A stretch of 64,000 bases of DNA, taken from NCBI RefSeq assembly GCF_000970795.1, contig NZ_KQ034028.1, positions 349,537-413,536 of the forward strand, written 5' to 3'. The DNA comes from Bombilactobacillus mellifer (GTDB taxonomy: Bacteria > Bacillota > Bacilli > Lactobacillales > Lactobacillaceae). A program made the position numbers and the translations under genes. Below are positions 1 through 8,272 of the stretch, in pieces. Below the pieces are notes generated by a model. It made no database searches, was not told the DNA's origin, and saw only the letters and a list, made by a program, of their open reading frames with translations. Position 1 is the first letter of the stretch. Every line of letters starts with the position of its first letter.

Positions 1-584
1 CTGATGCTGATAAAGCAAATACTGATTTAACTAATGAACAAGCCGCTCAAAAACCGGTTATTGATCAGGCTAATAAAGATAGTCAAGATGCTAATAACCA
101 AGTTGACTCTTTAGCTGCTAAATATGCAGCTGCCAAGGATTGGTTAGATGGTTATGATGCTGGTGAAAAAGATGCTCAAGCTGGCAATGCTAAAGCTGAC
201 TTAACTGGCAAGAGTGCTGCCTTTGTTGAAGGTTACAACAGTGGTTTTGCTTCTGTAAGCAAAGGCAATCAGAATTCTGATAATAATAATGGTCAATCCA
301 ACTCTTCTAACAATGGTGCCAATAATAATGGTGGTCAATCCAACTCTTCTAACAATGGTTCCAATAATGGTGGTTTAACACCAGTTAATAATAATGGTGC
401 TGCTAATGCTAATAACAACAAGCAAGCTAATGATCCAAATCAAAAGGCTGCTAGCGCTAACAAGAACAACTTACCACAGACTGGTGAAAATGCTAATGAA
501 GCTCAAAGTCTAACCGTTGCTGGTGCATTATTAGCCGGAATGACCTTCTTATTCGGCAGTTTTGCTTACAAGTCCAAACACTAA
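1..584 (+). CDS. LPXTG cell-wall-anchored surface protein, C-terminal part
   Basis: This open frame enters from the left edge (first full codon at position 3) and stops with TAA at 582-584. It shows the end of an alanine-rich coiled-coil region, then a GY-repeat module (GYDAGEKDAQAGN...GKSAAFVEGYNSG), an Asn/Gly/Ser linker, and a sortase signal LPQTG followed by a hydrophobic segment and the tail YKSKH. The linker carries two copies of a GQSNSSNNG unit, encoded by direct repeats at 291-317 and 333-359; the downstream paralogue has one. It is presumably exported and attached to peptidoglycan by sortase. Its ligand cannot be told. The start lies outside the window. Confidence 0.93.
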   Translation, partial: DADKANTDLTNEQAAQKPVIDQANKDSQDANNQVDSLAAKYAAAKDWLDGYDAGEKDAQAGNAKADLTGKSAAFVEGYNSGFASVSKGNQNSDNNNGQSNSSNNGANNNGGQSNSSNNGSNNGGLTPVNNNGAANANNNKQANDPNQKAASANKNNLPQTGENANEAQSLTVAGALLAGMTFLFGSFAYKSKH

Positions 585-715
585 TTGGATAGCTTTTTGA
601 AAATAGTCCCGTCGGGGCTATTTTTTTTGCTTTTTTATATAGGGGGGTCATTTTTATTATTTTGAAACGATTAGTTGACGCTGTGTCGGATATGTTTTAA
701 GCGTAATATTTGCTC
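121..715 (+). repeat. Duplicated 3' module, copy 1 (pair of 3401-3999)
   Basis: From the codons for YAAAKDWLDGY to the stop, the DNA is nearly identical to the end of the next gene. The similarity continues past the stop through the terminator and a further stretch ending in a shared ...TTTTAAGC(G/A)TAATATTTGCTC. Differences are scattered single bases plus a change in linker-repeat number. This is direct evidence of segmental duplication or gene conversion between neighbouring surface-protein genes. Confidence 0.85.
598..629 (+). terminator. Rho-independent terminator of the first surface-protein gene
   Basis: A ten-pair stem (AAATAGTCCC against GGGGCTATTT, one G-T pair) with a 3-nt loop is followed by eight T residues. 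It sits 14 bases after the stop codon and is repeated almost exactly behind the next paralogue. Confidence 0.9.
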
Positions 716-731
716 TTTTAAAATTTATTAG

Positions 732-946
732 CATCATAGTAATTATCCTGTTGGTTTGAAAGCTATTTCGGATGGCAAGATGCGGGTCGAAAAGCCAGAA
801 CGCTTAATCGAAACTTCCATTCGGGGAATGTTGCCAAAGAATTCTCTTGGCCGTCAACAATTAAAAAATTGTATGTTTATGCAGGTCCAGAACATAAGCA
901 TGCGTCGCAACAACCAGAAGTTTTAGACATTAATAAGTTGATTTAA
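732..946 (+). pseudogene. rplM: Remnant of ribosomal protein L13 gene (3' part)
   Basis: Translated in two frames, the segment reads as the C-terminal half of L13: [10 protein letters not shown], then [21 protein letters not shown], and after a frameshift [26 protein letters not shown] and a stop at 944-946. The frame changes in a run of six A (863-868); seven would restore it. No start or promoter is present, and the upstream half is missing. A functional L13 gene must exist elsewhere, since the protein is essential. The fragment is followed by the normal rplM-rpsI spacer with an AGGAGG site. Confidence 0.85.
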
Positions 947-959
947 GGAGGACAAAAAT

Positions 960-1015
960 TTGGCACAAGTATCTTATGCAGGTACTGGTCGGCGTAAAGG
1001 ATCATTGCAGGGTTG
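960..1015 (+). pseudogene. rpsI: Remnant of ribosomal protein S9 gene (5' end)
   Basis: A TTG start 8 bases after AGGAGG opens MAQVSYAGTGRRKGS, the conserved N terminus of S9. The following bases still resemble codons for VARV if two single-base deletions are allowed, then similarity ends and a stop appears. It lies directly behind the L13 remnant, so the pair is a broken copy of the rplM-rpsI operon junction. Confidence 0.75.
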
Positions 1016-1485
1016 ATATTTCATTGCAAAATGCCATAGAAAAGCTTCAGATTTTAAAAAAAGATCGTTACCTTAAAAAATGATCAGATCAATTGAAATA
1101 GTAGCGAACGGTTAATTAAATCATGGAAAATATAAAGCTTTAGAATAATTAGTATTTTAAAGTAGCAGTAGAAATTACAAATATATCATGTAATTTATCA
1201 ACGATTTACTAATTCACAAGGCGTTATCAGCCGTTAGTGCAAGCAAATTTTCCAGCTTGGTAACTGGTTTGGACAATGTGTACTACCTTACAACTTGTTC
1301 TAACATTATTGCTTAAAAATTATGTAAATCGATTTTGATAACTAGAAACTAAAAAGTAATTTATAAAAATTTGGATCTTTTTTGAATATTTGACTAGATT
1401 TTTGAAAGTATGAATCTTATAATTAAAACATAGATTCTTTATATATTTTTGTTTTAAATGATGTTTATGTTAGAGGGGTTTAAAT
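1016..1485. other. AT-rich intergenic region before the 787-aa surface protein
   Basis: I see no gene here. A perfect TATAAT occurs at 1418-1423 without a convincing -35 at 16-18 bp, and AGAGGGG at about 1472-1478 serves as the ribosome-binding site of the gene starting at 1486. Confidence 0.6.
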
Positions 1486-3849
1486 ATGAATAAGAAGAAA
1501 TTAACCTACCTAGGTTTAGTGGGGGTCTCTGCCTTAGCTTTAGGCACGGCGCCTGCAGTTTCGGCAGTTGCTTCCAGTGCTAATGTGTGCGCAACACAAT
1601 TGCAAAAAGTAGCTGGTTCAAAGACTGACAGTCAAAAAGAAGCGAATAGTTTGTCGTCGCAACTGGCAGCTGCAAAACAGAATTACAAGAAAGTATCTGC
1701 TCAAAGCGATGCTAAAATTCAAGCTGCAAAAGATGCCATTGCCGCTAAGCAAAAAGCGGTTGATGCAGCGCAGAAGAAATTGGAGGCCGCTAAAGCTGAT
1801 TTTAAGCAAAAGAATGATGCTTTGGCCGCTGAAAAGGATAAACAAGCTGCCACAATCGCCAATGCTAAGCAAGTTAATAAGTTAGCACAGCAGCAATTGG
1901 ACGCTCAGCAGCAAAAAGTTGATCAAGCAGCCCAAAAGGTTCAAATTGCTAAGAGCAATTTACAAGCTAAAAAAGATGCTTTAGCAGCAGAAAGAGATAA
2001 GCAAGCTCCAGTAATTGCTGACGCTAAGAAGTTGGCCAAAGGTGCACAAGACCAATTGGATGCACAACAACAAAAAGTTAATCAATTCAAGCAAGAATTG
2101 ATACTGGCCCAAAATGCTTTGTCTCAAAACCAGGCAGCTTTGGAAACAGCTGGTCAAAATTATACTAGTGCTGCCAATGCTTCTACTGAGGCCGATTCCA
2201 AAGTTAATACAGCTCAAGCTGCTTTTGAAAAAGCTCAAGATAATGTAATTAGTGCTTCTAACACGGTTAACACGGTAACTAATGCTCAAACCTTGAGAAT
2301 GGAACAAATAGAAAAAGAACTTAACGATGCAAATGGTCCGATTGCTCAGGCTAATGCTGATGTTGCATCAAAACAAAGTGAACTTGAGAATGCCAATAAA
2401 CAAGTTACCCAAGATAATACAGCATATCAAAATGCTCTAACTACCAAAGAGGCTCAAGTTGCTCCTAAAAAACAAGCGGTTGAGAGTGCAAATCAAAAAT
2501 TATCTAATGCACAAGGGAAACAAAAAACCTTAAAATCACAAATGGAAGGTCTAACTGCACAGATTGATGAAGCTAGAAAGAATGGTGACACGGACACAGT
2601 TAATCAATTGATTAGTAAGCTTGGTGAATTATCTGTAAATTATGGAAATGCTACAGTAGACGCGGGCAATGCCCAAAATGAGGTTAAAACTACCACTGAT
2701 GATTTAAATAAAGTAACTCAAGAGCAAGATAGTTTAGTTAATGCTGCAAGTCAAAAATTACAAGCATCTCAGGACGTTGCAAAAAGTAAAGAGCAAGCAT
2801 TAAGTGCAGCAAAACAAAATGCAGATGATAAAAAGGCGCCTCTTGAGGCAGAAAAAGCTGCTTTAGAGCAACAAGTTAAGAATGCTAAGAATAATTTTAA
2901 TAATGCTAAGTTGAACTTGGGCAAAGCCAAAGATGCCGTTGATTCTGCTAGTGGCACAGCTAAAGATCTTAAAGGTAAAGCTGACGCCGCTAAAGAACAA
3001 GTTGGCAAAGCTCAAAGTGCTGCTGATAGTTCCAAGGATGCCTTATCAAAGGCTCATCAAAATTTGGATGTTTCTCAAGCAGAAATGGATCAATTAACCC
3101 AAAGCTTGAAGGATATCTTTGACTCCGCTGAAAAGCAAGAAGAAGCAGCTCAAGACGCTGTTAGCGCCAAGGCTAAAGATGTCGATGTTGCCCAAAAGGC
3201 ACTAGATGATGGCAATGTTGTTTTAGGTGCAGAACAGGCCAAAATGAATGAGTTGGTCAATACGCTCAAACCATCCATGGATGCAGCTAATAAACAACTA
3301 GAAACTGCTGAAGCTGCTGTAACTGCTAAACAAGATGCTGCAGGTGCTGCCCAAAAGGCGGTAGATGCTGCTCAAGCTGATGTTGACAAAGCCAACTCTG
3401 AATATGCAGCTGCCAAGGATTGGTTAGACGGCTATGAGGCTGGCGAAAAAGATGCCCTGGCTGGCAATGCTAAAGCTGACTTAACTGGCAAGAGTGCTGC
3501 CTTTGTTGAAGGTTACAACAGTGGTTTTGCTTCCGTAAGCAAAGATAATCAGAAGCCTGATAACAACGGTTCCAATAACAACGGTGCTAATAATAATGGT
3601 CAATCCAACTCTTCTAACAATGGGGCCAATAATGGTGGTTTAACACCAGTTAATAATAATGGCGCTGCTAATGCTAATAACAACAAGCAAACTAAGGATC
3701 CAAATCAAAAGGCTGCTAGCGCTAACAAGAACAACTTACCACAGACTGGTGAAAATGCTAATGAAGCTCAAAGTCTAACCGTTGCTGGTGCTTTATTAGC
3801 CGGAATGACCTTCTTATTCGGCAGCTTTGCTTACAAATCTAAACACTAA
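1486..3849 (+). CDS. LPXTG-anchored, coiled-coil surface protein (787 aa)
   Basis: The protein begins with a signal peptide (positive MNKKK, hydrophobic core, likely cleavage after VSA near residue 27). The next roughly 620 residues are rich in Ala, Lys, Gln and Asp and look like one long coiled coil, with a repeated unit ending in LDAQQQKV (two copies between about residues 95 and 205). A GY module (GYEAGEKDALAGN...FVEGYNSG), an Asn/Gly linker, LPQTG, a hydrophobic helix and a basic tail follow, as expected for sortase anchoring. It parallels the truncated gene at the window start. No enzymatic domain is visible; an adhesin or spacer-type wall protein is likely but its ligand is unknown. Confidence 0.93.
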   Translation: MNKKKLTYLGLVGVSALALGTAPAVSAVASSANVCATQLQKVAGSKTDSQKEANSLSSQLAAAKQNYKKVSAQSDAKIQAAKDAIAAKQKAVDAAQKKLEAAKADFKQKNDALAAEKDKQAATIANAKQVNKLAQQQLDAQQQKVDQAAQKVQIAKSNLQAKKDALAAERDKQAPVIADAKKLAKGAQDQLDAQQQKVNQFKQELILAQNALSQNQAALETAGQNYTSAANASTEADSKVNTAQAAFEKAQDNVISASNTVNTVTNAQTLRMEQIEKELNDANGPIAQANADVASKQSELENANKQVTQDNTAYQNALTTKEAQVAPKKQAVESANQKLSNAQGKQKTLKSQMEGLTAQIDEARKNGDTDTVNQLISKLGELSVNYGNATVDAGNAQNEVKTTTDDLNKVTQEQDSLVNAASQKLQASQDVAKSKEQALSAAKQNADDKKAPLEAEKAALEQQVKNAKNNFNNAKLNLGKAKDAVDSASGTAKDLKGKADAAKEQVGKAQSAADSSKDALSKAHQNLDVSQAEMDQLTQSLKDIFDSAEKQEEAAQDAVSAKAKDVDVAQKALDDGNVVLGAEQAKMNELVNTLKPSMDAANKQLETAEAAVTAKQDAAGAAQKAVDAAQADVDKANSEYAAAKDWLDGYEAGEKDALAGNAKADLTGKSAAFVEGYNSGFASVSKDNQKPDNNGSNNNGANNNGQSNSSNNGANNGGLTPVNNNGAANANNNKQTKDPNQKAASANKNNLPQTGENANEAQSLTVAGALLAGMTFLFGSFAYKSKH

Positions 3850-3999
3850 TTTGGATAGCTCTTTAAAAATAGTCCCGTCGGGGGCTATTTTTTTTGTTCT
3901 GTCTAAAAGAGTATACGAGTTCATTTTTGTCATTTTGAAACGATTAATTGCACACAGTACGCAGGTGTACGCCTGCTATTTTAAGCATAATATTTGCTC
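3401..3999 (+). repeat. Duplicated 3' module, copy 2 (pair of 121-715)
   Basis: Second copy of the near-identical 3' coding, terminator and downstream sequence. After the terminator the two copies diverge in the middle and rejoin at the last 20 or so bases, then separate completely where copy 1 runs into the L13 remnant and copy 2 into the malolactic operon. Confidence 0.85.
3863..3896 (+). terminator. Rho-independent terminator of the 787-aa surface-protein gene
   Basis: Stem AAATAGTCCC against GGGGCTATTT, short GTCG loop, and eight T residues. Nearly identical to the terminator at 598-629. Confidence 0.9.
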
Positions 4000-4044
4000 C
4001 TCTGCTCCTTGGGCTTTATTGTGATTTTGTAAGGAGTGAAGAAG

Positions 4045-5685
4045 ATGATAAAAACTGGTCAAGCACTTTTAAATGATCCTTTTTTGAACCGAGGTACTGC
4101 TTTTAGTCAACAGGATCGACAAAAATATCATTTAGTAGGGATGCTGCCTCCGCGAGTCCAATCTTTAGCGGAACAAGCGCAAGAGATCTATTCACAATAT
4201 CAAGAGAAAGCCACCGCTTTAGAAAAGCGGATCTTTTTAATGACTATTTTTAATACGAATCGGGTTTTGTTTTTTAAATTATTTAGTGAACATGTCACGG
4301 AATTCATGCCCATTGTCTACGATCCGACGATTGCAGAGTCGATTCAAAATTATAGTCATTTATTTGTTAATCCGCAAAACGCGGCTTTTTTATCGATTGA
4401 CCAACCAGAACAGATCCAAGCTACGCTGGAAAACGCCGCGGCTGGTCGCAATATTAAGCTGATTGTCGTAACTGATGGTGAAGCCATTCTGGGGATTGGC
4501 GACTGGGGCGTACAAGGCGTGGATATTTCGGTCGGTAAATTAATGGTTTACACAGCTGCAGCAGGAGTTGATCCGGCCACAGTGTTGCCGGTTGTTTTAG
4601 ATGTAGGAACTAATAATCAGCAATTATTACAAGATCCGCTTTATTTAGGTAATCGCCATCGCCGAATTAGCGGAGAGCACTATTATCAATTTGTGGATAA
4701 TTTCGTCCAGACAGCCGAACAGCTATTTCCTGATATGTATCTTCATTTCGAAGATTTTGGCCGTGACCATGCCGCACAAATTTTAAGTCGGTATCGTTCC
4801 CACATTTTAACGTTTAATGATGATATTCAAGGAACAGGTATTATTGTTTTGGCGGGGATTTTAGGCGCTTTAAAAATTAGCGGAGAAAAGTTAACTGATC
4901 AAACTTATCTTTGTTATGGTGCAGGAACTGCCGGCACTGGTATTGTTCAACAAATTTACACAGAAATGCTTCAAAGCAACTTAAGCCCGGAACAAGCCCG
5001 GCAACATTTTTACCTAGTGGATAAGCAGGGTCTTTTATTTGCAGATACGCCTGATTTAACACCGGAACAAAAGCAATTTACCCGCCAGCGGCATGAATTT
5101 GCCCATCCGGAACAATTAACCGATTTACTGAGCGTTGTGCAGGCGGTGCATCCGACTATTTTGGTAGGTACTTCAACGCAGGCCGGAGCATTTACACAGA
5201 AGGTCGTTACTGAAATGGCCGCCCACACGGCGCGTCCGATTATTTTTCCTTTATCTAATCCGACCAAATTGGCGGAAGCTACAGCAGCAGATCTCATTAA
5301 GTGGACTCAGGGACAGGCTTTGATCGCTACGGGCATCCCAGCGGAACCAGTCGATTATCAAGGAACCCGCTATGAGATTGGGCAGGCTAATAATGCCTTG
5401 GTTTATCCCGGTCTAGGTTTGGGTGCTTTAGCAGTCAATGCCAAGATTTTAAGTGATAGTATGATCAGTGTCGCCGCGCATTCCTTGGGCGGTTTGGTAG
5501 ATTCGAAGCAGCCCGGAGCAGCGGTTTTGCCGCCGGTCAAAAAGATTAATTTGTTTTCGCAAACGTTGGCTAAAAGTGTCGCCCAACAAGCGCTGCAAGA
5601 ACATTTAAATCAAAGAGAATATCGTGATGGTGAACAAGCGATTGCTGCGCAGCGTTGGCAGCCCTCTTATTCCCAGTGGAGTTAG
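4045..5685 (+). CDS. mleS: Malolactic enzyme
   Basis: Converts L-malate to L-lactate and CO2 using bound NAD+ and Mn2+, a pH- and energy-generating step of lactic acid bacteria. The 546-aa sequence follows malolactic enzymes along its full length: NPFLNRGT-type start (here [10 protein letters not shown]), [55 protein letters not shown] nucleotide-binding loop, [12 protein letters not shown] and [15 protein letters not shown] 4045 is chosen because AAGGAG at 4031-4036 lies 8 bases upstream; an in-frame GTG at 4036 overlaps that site. The permease gene begins 3 bases after the stop. A malic enzyme is the alternative, but length and motifs favour the malolactic type. Confidence 0.95.
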   Translation: MIKTGQALLNDPFLNRGTAFSQQDRQKYHLVGMLPPRVQSLAEQAQEIYSQYQEKATALEKRIFLMTIFNTNRVLFFKLFSEHVTEFMPIVYDPTIAESIQNYSHLFVNPQNAAFLSIDQPEQIQATLENAAAGRNIKLIVVTDGEAILGIGDWGVQGVDISVGKLMVYTAAAGVDPATVLPVVLDVGTNNQQLLQDPLYLGNRHRRISGEHYYQFVDNFVQTAEQLFPDMYLHFEDFGRDHAAQILSRYRSHILTFNDDIQGTGIIVLAGILGALKISGEKLTDQTYLCYGAGTAGTGIVQQIYTEMLQSNLSPEQARQHFYLVDKQGLLFADTPDLTPEQKQFTRQRHEFAHPEQLTDLLSVVQAVHPTILVGTSTQAGAFTQKVVTEMAAHTARPIIFPLSNPTKLAEATAADLIKWTQGQALIATGIPAEPVDYQGTRYEIGQANNALVYPGLGLGALAVNAKILSDSMISVAAHSLGGLVDSKQPGAAVLPPVKKINLFSQTLAKSVAQQALQEHLNQREYRDGEQAIAAQRWQPSYSQWS

Positions 5686-5688
5686 CTT

Positions 5689-6657
5689 ATGCAGGCGATA
5701 GTTGCTTCTTTAACCAGTGTAGTTGAAATTTTAATCGTTATTGCATTAGGCTACTGGCTGCGAAATTCCTATAAATTAGGAGATCAGTTTAAAGGTAATA
5801 TTTCCTATTTGATCATGAATGTCGCTTTACCGGCTTCGATTTTTGCGTCAGTGATGAAGTATTTAACCCGTGACAAACTGTTGGGATTAACTGGGGGCTT
5901 AATTTATGCCGTGATATGTATTGCCTTAAGTTATCTCATTTCATGGTTATTAAGTAAAGGGCTCCATGTACGTCCTGGTCGGCGCGGTACCTTCATTAAT
6001 GCGATTACTAATGCCAATACTATTTTTATTGGTTTGCCGTTGAATATTGCGTTATTTGGGCAAAAAAGTATGCCGTATTTCTTGGTTTACTATGTGGTCA
6101 ATACAATTTCCACATGGGCCATTGGGGTCTTTTTCATTTCCAGTGATGATCCGACCGCGTCTAGTCAAAAAACTGGCGGATTCAATTGGCGCAAATTATT
6201 ACCAGCTCCTTTAGTCGGCTTTTTGTTGGCTTTAGTCTGTTTATTAATTGCAATACCGATTCCTAATTGGATTACCAGTGTGTTAAACATGGTAGGCGGG
6301 ATTGTGACGCCGCTGTCTTTAATTTACATTGGGATCATCTTGGCAGATGCCGGCTTAAAGTCCTTACATTTAGATCGTGATACGCTGGTGGTCATTTTAG
6401 GCCGCTTTGTGCTGGTACCAGCGCTAATGCTGGGCTTAATTATGCTTGGCACTGCTTCGATCGGTCCGCATTTAGCCGGTATGGAAATTAATACCTTGAT
6501 GGTGCAATCTGCCACCCCAGCGTTGGCCGTTTTGCCCATTTTAGTAGGTGAGTCACATGGTGATGTTCCATTTGCCACCAATGTGGTGACAACGACGACG
6601 GTCCTGTTTGTCATTGTCATTCCCGTAGTCTTAGCCATAACTCAAGTACTGTTATAA
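5689..6657 (+). CDS. mleP: Malate permease, AEC (auxin efflux carrier) family
   Basis: A 322-aa integral membrane protein with about ten hydrophobic segments and the family's central cytoplasmic loop (around residues 150-165). AEC features include NVALPASIF near residue 45, NANTIFIGLPLN near 110 and the repeated C-terminal pattern ATPALAVLPILVG. Position 3 bases behind the malolactic enzyme gene indicates co-transcription and a role in L-malate uptake, probably coupled to lactate exit or electrogenic malate entry as in other mle operons. The substrate is inferred from context. Confidence 0.9.
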   Translation: MQAIVASLTSVVEILIVIALGYWLRNSYKLGDQFKGNISYLIMNVALPASIFASVMKYLTRDKLLGLTGGLIYAVICIALSYLISWLLSKGLHVRPGRRGTFINAITNANTIFIGLPLNIALFGQKSMPYFLVYYVVNTISTWAIGVFFISSDDPTASSQKTGGFNWRKLLPAPLVGFLLALVCLLIAIPIPNWITSVLNMVGGIVTPLSLIYIGIILADAGLKSLHLDRDTLVVILGRFVLVPALMLGLIMLGTASIGPHLAGMEINTLMVQSATPALAVLPILVGESHGDVPFATNVVTTTTVLFVIVIPVVLAITQVLL

Positions 6658-6723
6658 TAAGCATTCCTTCGTAAGTTGTTGTTTTGACAATTTTTTAAAA
6701 ATTTTTCGCGACATATACACAAT

Positions 6724-6789
6724 ACAAAAAAAGATCTTTGCAGTGGCGACGAGCATTCTGAGTCGTGCTTCTGTCAAAGATCTTTTTTA
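6724..6789. terminator. Bidirectional terminator between mleP and a convergent gene
   Basis: AAAAAAGATCTTTG and CAAAGATCTTTTTT form a perfect 14-bp stem, and the interior also contains partly complementary GACGA/TCGTG segments. A and T runs flank both sides, so it can end transcripts from either strand. Confidence 0.85.
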
Positions 6790-7743
6790 CTATAATTTAA
6801 ATGGTTGTGTTGTGGTGATAAATTGATCTGTTTCCAAGTTTTTAAACGACATGATGATTTGGTCTTTTGTATTGGCGACGACAAACATCATGGCCACGTC
6901 GGCTTTTTGTCCCGGATCAACAGCTTTTTGGGCGGCATTAATTTTATTTTGTGCGTCTTGATTGTCGCCCGCCGGACCGATTCCTGTTAAAACTTGGTCA
7001 TTTTGTTTTAATTGAATATCTTTCCCAACGGCATCTTGCGGTTTGAGGGGTTGCTTGCTCTTATTGGTAAAAGTATATTCAATATAAAGGGCTGGTTTTT
7101 GATCACTATCCGGAATGAGTTTAACCCCGTCACTGGAGTTATTTAATTGAATAGTAAAGTCATCATTATCATATTTCATATTGTCATAAGATCCAGGGTT
7201 ATTCCAGTGACGTTTGGTTTCATCATTCTTTTTATTTGGCTCGTTTTGTACTTTTTGGTCTGGTTGCAGCTTTTTAGGAGCCTGTTTCGTTTTGAGCTTC
7301 GGCTTAGTTGTCAGTTTCGCTTTTTTGCTAACGGAACTGCTGGTGGGGCTGGCCGGAGTCGAAGCACTTGGCGTGGGGCGATTAATGAATAAAAAGACTG
7401 CTAAAATGAGTCCCACAATAACAATCAATCCAGCTAAAATCCAGACGAAGGGTTTTTTATACCACACGGTACTATTTCGTTGCTGCCGCGTGCGCGTCAC
7501 ACGTTGATCTTTTAATTGTTCTTGACTTTGCTTGTATTCTAATTCCGGATTCTGGGGATAGTTGGGCGCTGGCGATGAATTGGCACCATTAGCAGTTGGC
7601 TGAGCGGGTTCTCCCGCTTGCTGGGAGGCGGCTATTTGTTGATTTTGCGTTGTTGAACGAAATCCCCCGGGAGGAGTTTGGAGACCATCACGGTTTAATT
7701 TAGTTTTAAATTTATGTTTGGGAGTTGGTTTACTTTGAGACAT
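6790..7743 (-). CDS. Membrane-anchored protein with extracytoplasmic DUF5067/DUF4352-like domain
   Basis: Function unknown. The 317-aa product has a hydrophilic, Pro/Gln-rich N-terminal tail, one strong transmembrane helix (WYKKPFVWILAGLIVIVGLILAVFLFI), a Ser/Lys/Pro-rich linker and a C-terminal domain containing LYIEYTFTNKSKQPLKPQDAV, the pattern of the Ig-like DUFs of Firmicutes lipoproteins. The topology is probably N-terminus inside, domain outside. ATG at 7743 is preferred because GGAGGT lies 7 bases upstream; an in-frame ATG ten codons earlier lacks a site. Domain family assignment is by pattern only. Confidence 0.8.
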   Translation of the reverse strand: MSQSKPTPKHKFKTKLNRDGLQTPPGGFRSTTQNQQIAASQQAGEPAQPTANGANSSPAPNYPQNPELEYKQSQEQLKDQRVTRTRQQRNSTVWYKKPFVWILAGLIVIVGLILAVFLFINRPTPSASTPASPTSSSVSKKAKLTTKPKLKTKQAPKKLQPDQKVQNEPNKKNDETKRHWNNPGSYDNMKYDNDDFTIQLNNSSDGVKLIPDSDQKPALYIEYTFTNKSKQPLKPQDAVGKDIQLKQNDQVLTGIGPAGDNQDAQNKINAAQKAVDPGQKADVAMMFVVANTKDQIIMSFKNLETDQFITTTQPFKL

Positions 7744-7833
7744 AAAAAGACCTCCATCTGTATTAGTATACATGCTTTTAGCTAAATGAAACAGTTAACA
7801 ATTAAAAAAATCAAAAAACTTTGAAATCAATGA

Positions 7834-7862
7834 TTGAATTATGCCTAAATTCATGATATAAC
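7834..7862 (+). promoter_or_regulatory. Sigma-A-type promoter for the 69-aa orphan gene
   Basis: TTGAAT at 7834-7839, exactly 17 bp, then TATAAC at 7857-7862. It lies 34 bases before the start codon. Confidence 0.7.
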
Positions 7863-7896
7863 ATTCTGGTTGAAGATCACAAATGGAGGGGTAAAA

Positions 7897-8106
7897 ATGT
7901 CAATGTTTGCACGCCATATCTGTGACTATGAAGTTACAGGAATGTTTAACAAAGTAGATGGTGAACAGGTTGTGACCAAACGAATTTGTCATAATGTTTC
8001 CAAAAGAGAAGCTGCAGCACGTATGAAACGTTATGTACAACTAACCTATGCGGACTCGTTGGATGTGCGGCGCCCAATTAGGGTAAATGTGAAGCTCCCT
8101 CATTAA
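7897..8106 (+). CDS. Small hypothetical protein, 69 aa
   Basis: I do not recognise the family. The product begins MSMFARHICDYEVTG and is basic, with a Cys-containing N-terminal half, a charged helix (SKREAAARMKRYVQ) and a C-terminal RRPIRVNVKL strand. No membrane segment or signal peptide is present. The start is set by GGAGGGG 5 bases upstream. It is monocistronic: consensus-like promoter before, strong terminator behind. These bounds make it a real gene despite its size. Confidence 0.75.
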   Translation: MSMFARHICDYEVTGMFNKVDGEQVVTKRICHNVSKREAAARMKRYVQLTYADSLDVRRPIRVNVKLPH

Positions 8107-8185
8107 TGTTAATTGGTGGCGCTAGGTTAATAATACTCATAAGTATATTTTAACATAATGACACTGGGAAATAGTATATATGCTT

Positions 8186-8213
8186 GAGTCAACCCATAAG
8201 GGTTGACTTTTTA
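8186..8213 (+). terminator. Rho-independent terminator after the 69-aa gene
   Basis: AGTCAACCC and GGGTTGACT pair around a 4-nt loop and run into TTTTT. Confidence 0.9.
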
Positions 8214-8272
8214 AGTAGGGTTGCATGTTTTGTTAGTTTAGCCTAAAATCAACTCCAATGGGGGGTAGTGGG

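Noticed and set aside
291-359. Short direct repeats resembling a CRISPR or satellite array
   Set aside because: They are two copies of an in-frame linker unit (GQSNSSNNG) of the surface protein, without spacers of constant length.
640-1485. Mobile element carrying the rplM-rpsI fragment
   Set aside because: No transposase, terminal inverted repeats or target-site duplications are visible, so I report only the gene remnants.
3935-3960. CcpA (cre) site before the malolactic operon
   Set aside because: TTTTGAAACGATTAATT looks similar, but spacing and the right half do not fit the cre consensus; the same motif occurs downstream of the first surface gene.
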